Shown here in pieces: positions 62,563 through 64,000 of a DNA stretch of 64,000 bases; within the stretch, counting starts at the first letter, position 1, and the number at the start of each line of letters is the position of its first letter. Position numbers and translations under genes: made by a program. The DNA lies in contig NZ_CP045798.1 of the NCBI RefSeq assembly GCF_000746025.2, forward strand, positions 1,660,501 to 1,724,500, written 5' to 3'. The notes under the pieces were generated by a model. It ran no database searches. It was not told where the DNA came from and saw only the letters and a program-made list of their open reading frames with translations. The stretch is from Thermanaerosceptrum fracticalcis (GTDB lineage Bacteria; Bacillota; Peptococcia; DRI-13).

Positions 62563-63440
62563 CAGGCCGCACCTCCTTTGGCCCTTGATGTTTTACGCAC
62601 CAATCCCGAAAATGTCTTCCAGCTTAGCTCTTTATAACCGAAAATACCCTGGGGCCGTAAAACCATGATGGCTACCAGAATAAAGCCATAGGCCACCAGG
62701 CGCCACATGTTGGCCACCCGCAAGACTTCGGGTATAGCGGCAAAGATAAGGGCTGCGGCAATGGGCCCGGTGATGCTGCCCATTCCTCCTGCTACCACGG
62801 CAGCAGTGAGCATGGTAGACTGTACTCCTGTGAACATGCTAGGCTGGATAAAGGAAATGTAGTGAGCAAAGAGACCACCCCCCACTCCGGCACAGACAGC
62901 ACTGAAGAAAAGGGAACGGAGGCGCACTTTAAAGAGGTTTATCCCCATCATTTCTGCAGCCGTAAAGTCTTCCCGCACAGCGATGGCCATCCTGCCATAC
63001 CTGGAGAAAACAAAATTACGGGCTACATAGATGACAATAAGGGTTACTATCAGGACCACAGGAAAAGTAGAATACACTTTGATTCCCGGCAGACCCCGGG
63101 CTCCCTGGGTTATATCCAGGTTTTCCAGGATAACGCGCACCGCTTCACCAAAGCCTAAGGTAGCAATGGCAAAATAGTCACTTCTCAATTTGGCCTTCAG
63201 GGTAGGATATCCGATGATCAAACTTACCAGTCCGGCCATTAAACCGCCCAAAAGCAGGGCTACATAAAAGTTGACTTCATAAAAATAGGTGCTAATGGCT
63301 GCCGTATAAGCCCCAATGGCGATAAAAGCCGCATGACCCAGGGAAAAGAGGCCGGTAAAACCGGTGAAAACCGCAAGCCCTACCACGGAAATCACATTGA
63401 TCATGGCCAAAGCCAGGACTCCTTGTACATAATACCACAT
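62562..63440 (-). CDS. livM: Branched-chain amino acid ABC transporter permease LivM
   Basis: A 292-residue permease with about 9-10 spans: GLFSLGHAAFIAIGAYTAAI, ATLGFGEAVRVILENLD, AIREDF-like AVREDFTAAEMMGIN, and VVAGGMGSITGPIAAALI. The ATG at 63440 has GGGGTGG 6 bases upstream; a longer frame to 63482 would overlap livH by 29 bases. Confidence 0.92.
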   Translation of the reverse strand: MWYYVQGVLALAMINVISVVGLAVFTGFTGLFSLGHAAFIAIGAYTAAISTYFYEVNFYVALLLGGLMAGLVSLIIGYPTLKAKLRSDYFAIATLGFGEAVRVILENLDITQGARGLPGIKVYSTFPVVLIVTLIVIYVARNFVFSRYGRMAIAVREDFTAAEMMGINLFKVRLRSLFFSAVCAGVGGGLFAHYISFIQPSMFTGVQSTMLTAAVVAGGMGSITGPIAAALIFAAIPEVLRVANMWRLVAYGFILVAIMVLRPQGIFGYKELSWKTFSGLVRKTSRAKGGAA

Positions 63441-63453
63441 AACCTGCCACCCC

Positions 63454-64000
63454 CTAGACTTTCTCTTCCAAATACTTGCCAAAAAGACCGGCAGGCATGA
63501 AAAGAAGGAGAATGATTAAAAGGGAGAAACTGAAAACATCCCTAAAAGTGGAAGCGATATAAACGGACACCAAAGATTCCAAAATTCCCAGGATAATACC
63601 GCCTACAACGGCTCCGGGCAAACTGCCCAGACCACCGATAACAGCAGCGATATAGGCCTTATTGGTAATCCACCCCATGGTTGGATAGGCCATATATTTC
63701 ATACCTAAAAAAATTCCGGAAATACCGGCCAGAGCTCCCGCCAGTACAAAAACCAGGCCAATGAGCCGGCTTAAGTTAACTCCGTTAATCTGGGTAATCA
63801 TGGAATCATAAGAAGCTGCCCGTATGGCAATCCCTGTCCGGGAATTGTTAATAAAGTAATGAAGAACATAGATGGAAACAAAGGAAAAGATAATGGCAAA
63901 AAGATCTAATAGACCGATAGAGGACCCCAGAATTCTTATGCTTTGCTGTTTGAATATTTCCGGATAGGCCATAAAACTGGAACCGATGGTGGCATAAACC
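63454..64000 (-). CDS. livH: Branched-chain amino acid ABC transporter permease LivH (5' part beyond the window)
   Basis: The C-terminal 181 codons of a LivH-type permease; the frame stays open to base 64000 (VYATIGSSFMAYPEIF). It shows GIAIRAASYDSMITQINGVN, FVLAGALAGISGIFLGM and YIAAVIGGLGSLPGAVVGGI. It pairs with LivM. The binding protein LivJ is not in the window. Confidence 0.92.
   Translation of the reverse strand, partial: VYATIGSSFMAYPEIFKQQSIRILGSSIGLLDLFAIIFSFVSIYVLHYFINNSRTGIAIRAASYDSMITQINGVNLSRLIGLVFVLAGALAGISGIFLGMKYMAYPTMGWITNKAYIAAVIGGLGSLPGAVVGGIILGILESLVSVYIASTFRDVFSFSLLIILLLFMPAGLFGKYLEEKV

Overview
The window looks like a chromosome segment of a low-to-medium GC, Gram-positive, spore-forming anaerobe of the class Clostridia, probably near the Peptococcaceae or Moorella. 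Supporting signs are two T-box leaders, a CIRCE-controlled groESL operon, YjcZ-like sporulation mini-proteins, AdhE with pyruvate carboxylase, TRAP transport, a Moorella-type stressosome with a diguanylate cyclase, and many AGGAGG ribosome binding sites. The species cannot be fixed from the sequence alone.

Layout. 1-1400 (minus): a truncated aminotransferase gene behind a sigma-A promoter and two tandem T-box riboswitches, both with a probable GCC (Ala) specifier. 1400-4010: a gene remnant, a Gly-rich repeat protein of unknown function, a mini-protein and a YkgJ-type Cys-cluster protein. 4100-8160 (minus): a TIM-barrel (PEP hydrolase-like) gene, a Tm-1-like (UPF0261) gene and a sigma-54 activator whose sensor is itself a TIM-barrel paralogue; a near-consensus -24/-12 promoter precedes the two-gene operon. 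8280-19130: a sugar-acid catabolic locus (KDPG/KHG aldolase, Zn-dehydrogenase, SDR, D-2-hydroxyacid dehydrogenase, IlvD/Edd dehydratase, FGGY kinase, RpiR regulator) facing a DctPQM TRAP transporter. 19400-21430: groES-groEL. 21980-23600 (minus): purE-purK. 23750-24900: a decayed IS256 transposase, a small Cys-rich ORF and AT-rich spacer. 24917-26709: an AT-rich pair, DUF2294/MpsC-like and an OFA-type MFS carrier. 26867-33763: pyruvate carboxylase, a second YjcZ-like mini-protein and AdhE.

33740-46800 (minus) is a signalling island around c-di-GMP. It holds the stressosome genes rsbR-rsbS-rsbT-rsbX, a diguanylate cyclase with an RsbU-like N-terminus, and a GGDEF-EAL gene cut in two by an IS91-like element. 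Next come a frameshifted PocR-GAF-GGDEF gene, a two-domain KaiC-like ATPase with a small partner, and a PocR-GAF-GAF-HD-GYP protein whose 3' end carries 27 consecutive G. Shredded copies of these genes lie on both flanks (33.9-34.3 kb and 46.3-46.7 kb), so the island has been rearranged repeatedly.

46800-52900 (minus): a secreted MEMO1-family lipoprotein, a very large alpha-2-macroglobulin-like protein without the thioester Cys, and the tail of an ECF sigma factor. 53150-60970 (minus): a LytS/LytTR two-component system, a DASS-type carboxylate transporter and a three-subunit glycolate-oxidase-like complex. 61086-64000 (minus): livF, livG, livM and a partial livH of a branched-chain amino acid ABC importer.

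The best candidate for an undescribed system is the 4.1-8.2 kb locus: an enzyme-fold domain reused as the sensor of a sigma-54 activator that sits next to a sigma-54-driven operon encoding the same fold. The stressosome/c-di-GMP/KaiC island is the second. No rRNA, tRNA or CRISPR array was seen.
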